Origin: Ustulina deusta
Taxonomy: Eukaryota > Ascomycota > Sordariomycetes > Xylariales > Xylariaceae
Reading direction: 5' to 3'
Length of the DNA stretch: 64,000 nucleotides
Assembly (NCBI GenBank): GCA_023159155.1
Contig: JAJNNX010000047.1
Coordinates: 248,001 to 312,000 of the forward strand
The first letter of the stretch is position 1; every line of letters starts with the position of its first letter. Position numbers and translations under genes: made by a program. Below the pieces are notes generated by a model. It made no database searches and had not been told where the DNA came from. It saw nothing but the letters and a program-made list of their open reading frames with translations. Shown one piece after another: positions 61,101 through 64,000 of the stretch.

Positions 61101-63541
61101 TTTAAAAATTCTTAAATAAATTTGTAAATATTTATATAAATAATATGTTAATCTATTTTAAAACTAAAAAATAGTACTAAACTTATTATAAAAAAATAAT
61201 TTATTATTTATATTAAGCTAAATATTAAAAAAATATTAAAAAATCTTATTTTAATATATTTATTATTAATTATTTAAAAATAATTATAAAAATTAAAATT
61301 AAAATTAAAATTAATTCTATAAAAATCTAAGTAATGCTAAATTAGAACTTTAATAATGTTAAAAATACTAAGTTAATCCGGTTGTTTTTTAAGCTTTATA
61401 ATTATAATTATATATTTATTTATTATATTAGTAAAATTACCGCTTTTTTAAATTAATTATTAAAAAAAAATAAACTATTTATAATAGAACTAAAACAAAA
61501 ATAAACTTTTAAATATATAAAACTACTAATATAAAAAATATTTATTTTAGTTTTTTTTAAGCCCGGCCAACTAGTATAAATAAAAATAAATACTTTATAT
61601 AACGTAATAAAAAAAGTTATTTAGTAGTAATAAAAAAATATAACCTAAAAATTTATAAAATATTTTTTTAGAACAATAATATTAATTAAGCAAGCTTATT
61701 TAATTTAAAACTATAAGCTTTTAGTAATAATATAAACTTTAAAATATTATTATTTAGAACTTTTTAAAACTAAATTTTTTATAATAACTAATTATTATAT
61801 TTTATTATATTTTTTAAATAAATAGATTTTATTAATATAATAAATATAATAGGCTAACTTTTTATTAAACTTTAATATTATTTTTTAATATTAATTAAAA
61901 TAAAAAAATATAATAGCTAATATTTTATTAAAAAAAATAGCTAAGCTTTTTATAATTAAAACTAAAAAAGCTAAACAAAAAAATAATAATATTAATTCTA
62001 TTTAATAAAATATTAAGTTTTATATTAACTGTAGATTTTTTATTTAATATTTTCTAAAAAGCTAACCTAATAAACTTAATTAAATTGAAAAACTAGTTAT
62101 AAGATCTAAAAAATAAAAACAAAAAACTATATATATTTAAAGTTACTTTAAATAGAATTATTTTTTTTTATATAGCTTTAATTTAAAAAGTTTATATATT
62201 TCTAATTATTATATATTAAAGCTAACATAAAACAATTAAAATATTAAAATAAAAATGTTACTAGTTTTATTTAAAATATAATTATAAATAATATATATAT
62301 AATTATTATAACTATAAAAAAAACAAAATACTTTAAAATAAAACTTTTAGCTTTTTTTATTTATTATTTATATTAGCTATAATATAGCAATATATAATAA
62401 TAAATAATAAAAATATATTATTTAACTAATAAAGTTATAACTATATATAAATATTTATAAATAAGTTTAGCTATTTAATTATAACTTTATTTAGTAAAAA
62501 AATAAATATTATAAAATTATTAGTTATATAATACTATAAAATTATTTATTTCTAAATTTATAGTAATAATTAATAGTTTTATAAGTATTAAGTATTTTTT
62601 TAATAGTACTTATTACTTTTAAACCTAAAAAGCAATAAAATTAACTAATTAAAAACTAAACTAATAATTTTATTTTTATATTAATAAATATTAAAATAAT
62701 TAAAAATTTCTTTTTTTTTTTAAACTTTATATATAATTATTTATAATATTTATTAATTAATATATTATTACTAAAAATAATAATAAAAATTTAAGCATAA
62801 AACTTTTTAATAATAAATATTAATAAAACTATTATAAATTTTAATATTAAGTAATAAATATTTAAACTAGTCTATTAAACCTAAAACATTTAAAAAATAG
62901 TATATAATATAGCAATTTTTATATAAAAATAATATAAGCTATAAACTAATAAAAAAAAACGCTTAATAAATTTTAAAATAAAAAATAAAGTTTTTTAAAA
63001 AAAAAAAGTTTTATAATATAAATATTAACTATTAGATTAGATTTTTAATTGGTTAAACTTTTTAAAATCTTAAAAAATCAAAAATTTAGCTATATTTTTA
63101 ATTTGCCTAATTTTGATAAAATAAAAAACTTATTTTATACTAACTAATTATAAAAAATAAGCAATAATTTTTTATTTTAATAAATTTAATTATTATTTTT
63201 AGCTAAAAATATTAATAATAAAGCAAAATTTAAAATTAAATAAATTAAACAATCAAAAATATATAAAAAAAATAAAAAGCTATAATATTAAGTTATTTAA
63301 AAAAGCTATAATTTTAATAATACTTAGTATATAACTTAAAATTTTAAAAATATACTAATTAAGCTTTTAAACTTTTTATAAGATTATAAAAATAAATATA
63401 TATAATAATAGCTAACAAATTTATAAACAATTATAAAAATAATAATAAAGCAATATAATATAAAAAAGCTATATAAACCTAATATTATTAGTAACCTTAA
63501 ATTAAAACTATATTTAAACTTTTAGTTTTAAAAAAAAGTAG

Positions 63542-63767
63542 TATAATAGTTAGTATAGTTTTAGCAAAACTTGCAAAAACTTTAGATTTATATAGCAATA
63601 AAATAAAAAATCTATGTACGGACTAACTTATAACTCTACTGCTATATATATAAAGTCTATATCTACTTATTTTATAAACTCTAAATTTTTTTTTTTTTTT
63701 TGCTTAAAATGTTTATTTATAGTATTAATAAACTAACTATAAAAGCTTTACTTAACTAATCATAACA
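63542..63767 (+). repeat. 3' LTR of Gypsy copy 3
   Basis: It starts TATAATAG, ends ATAACA and contains the family poly-T tract. It retains the terminal CA lost in most other copies. Confidence 0.78.
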
Positions 63768-64000
63768 AATAATATATTAATTATTCAATTTAATATTATA
63801 TTAGTTATTTTATTAGTATATTTTAGGGCAGCTATTATTTTATTTTTAGTTATTCTAGTTGTTTTATTTTTTATAATTTAGTAATAATAATTTAATTTAT
63901 TATTATTAATTTTATTTATAATAAAATATTATTATTATAAAATATTATTATTTTTATAGTTTAACTAGTTTTATTAGAACTAGTTAGTATTAATTATTCT
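63768..64000. other. AT-rich flank at window end, nothing recognised
   Basis: AT-flattened DNA to the right of copy 3. It does not resume the missing part of copy 2. It runs out of the window. Confidence 0.5.

Larger units (their letters stand above)
57927..63767 (+). mobile_element. Near-complete RIP-degraded Gypsy element, copy 3
   Basis: LTRs at 57,927-58,167 and 63,542-63,767 enclose an internal region collinear with copy 1 over its whole length, 5,841 bp in total. No matching target duplication is seen: TTTTT lies on the left and AATAA on the right. The copy is therefore not a simple intact insertion, or the left LTR was exchanged with that of copy 2. Coding regions are full of RIP stops and the zinc-knuckle ligands are lost. 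Confidence 0.8.

Noticed and set aside
1..64000. tRNA, rRNA or CRISPR features
   Set aside because: No tRNA cloverleaf with a recognisable box pattern, no rRNA segment and no regularly spaced repeat array was seen; the GA and TAA tracts are simple microsatellites.
63768..64000. Continuation of Gypsy copy 2 beyond copy 3
   Set aside because: The flank does not match the sequence that follows the corresponding point in copies 1 and 3.

Overview
This window looks like a piece of a filamentous ascomycete (Pezizomycotina) genome, probably repeat-rich and possibly subtelomeric. Most of it is extremely AT-rich and dense in TpA, with stop codons in every frame. That is the footprint of repeat-induced point mutation (RIP, C-to-T on either strand of duplicated DNA). 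Against this background stand short islands of normal composition and one long coding island. The genus cannot be fixed from the sequence.

Layout. Positions 1-12.9 kb alternate between RIP-flattened DNA (2.7-5.2 and 6.0-10.6 kb) and islands of ordinary composition with no recognisable gene. About 13.0-14.9 kb, minus strand, is a RecQ-family (Sgs1/BLM-type) helicase gene. It is nearly intact at its N-terminal end and RIP-shredded through the helicase core and RQC region. Positions 15-27.7 kb are mostly RIP-flattened repeats with unassigned islands.

The centrepiece is 27.7-39.0 kb, minus strand: one hybrid polyketide synthase / non-ribosomal peptide synthetase (PKS-NRPS). Its domain order is KS-AT-DH-MT-(inactive ER)-KR-ACP-C-A, with seven introns placed by splice signals and frame plus one likely in-frame intron. 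It is not RIP-mutated but appears broken: a 4-bp AATT duplication shifts the frame inside the condensation domain, the usual HHxxxDG motif reads HSLVMDG, and no T or terminal release domain follows the adenylation domain, where the gene meets repeat DNA. No tailoring enzyme, trans-enoyl reductase, regulator or transporter is visible nearby, so it is an orphan remnant of a secondary-metabolite cluster. Its upstream region (39.0-40.4 kb) has a TATA-like box and a 151-bp foldback/MITE-like element.

Positions 40.7-64 kb are layered Ty3/Gypsy LTR retrotransposons. A RIP-degraded minus-strand element (40.7-46.6 kb) retains its 3' LTR, reverse transcriptase and a mutated zinc knuckle. A plus-strand family is present as a complete copy (46,590-52,463, 5-bp target duplication ATAAT), a 3'-truncated copy (54,301-57,926) and an apparently full-length copy (57,927-63,767). 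A solo LTR of the minus-strand element's family, almost free of RIP, sits inside the truncated RIP-mutated copy, so it is younger than that copy's main RIP episode.

No tRNA, rRNA or CRISPR array was recognised. All protein identifications were made by reading translations by eye; no database search was possible.
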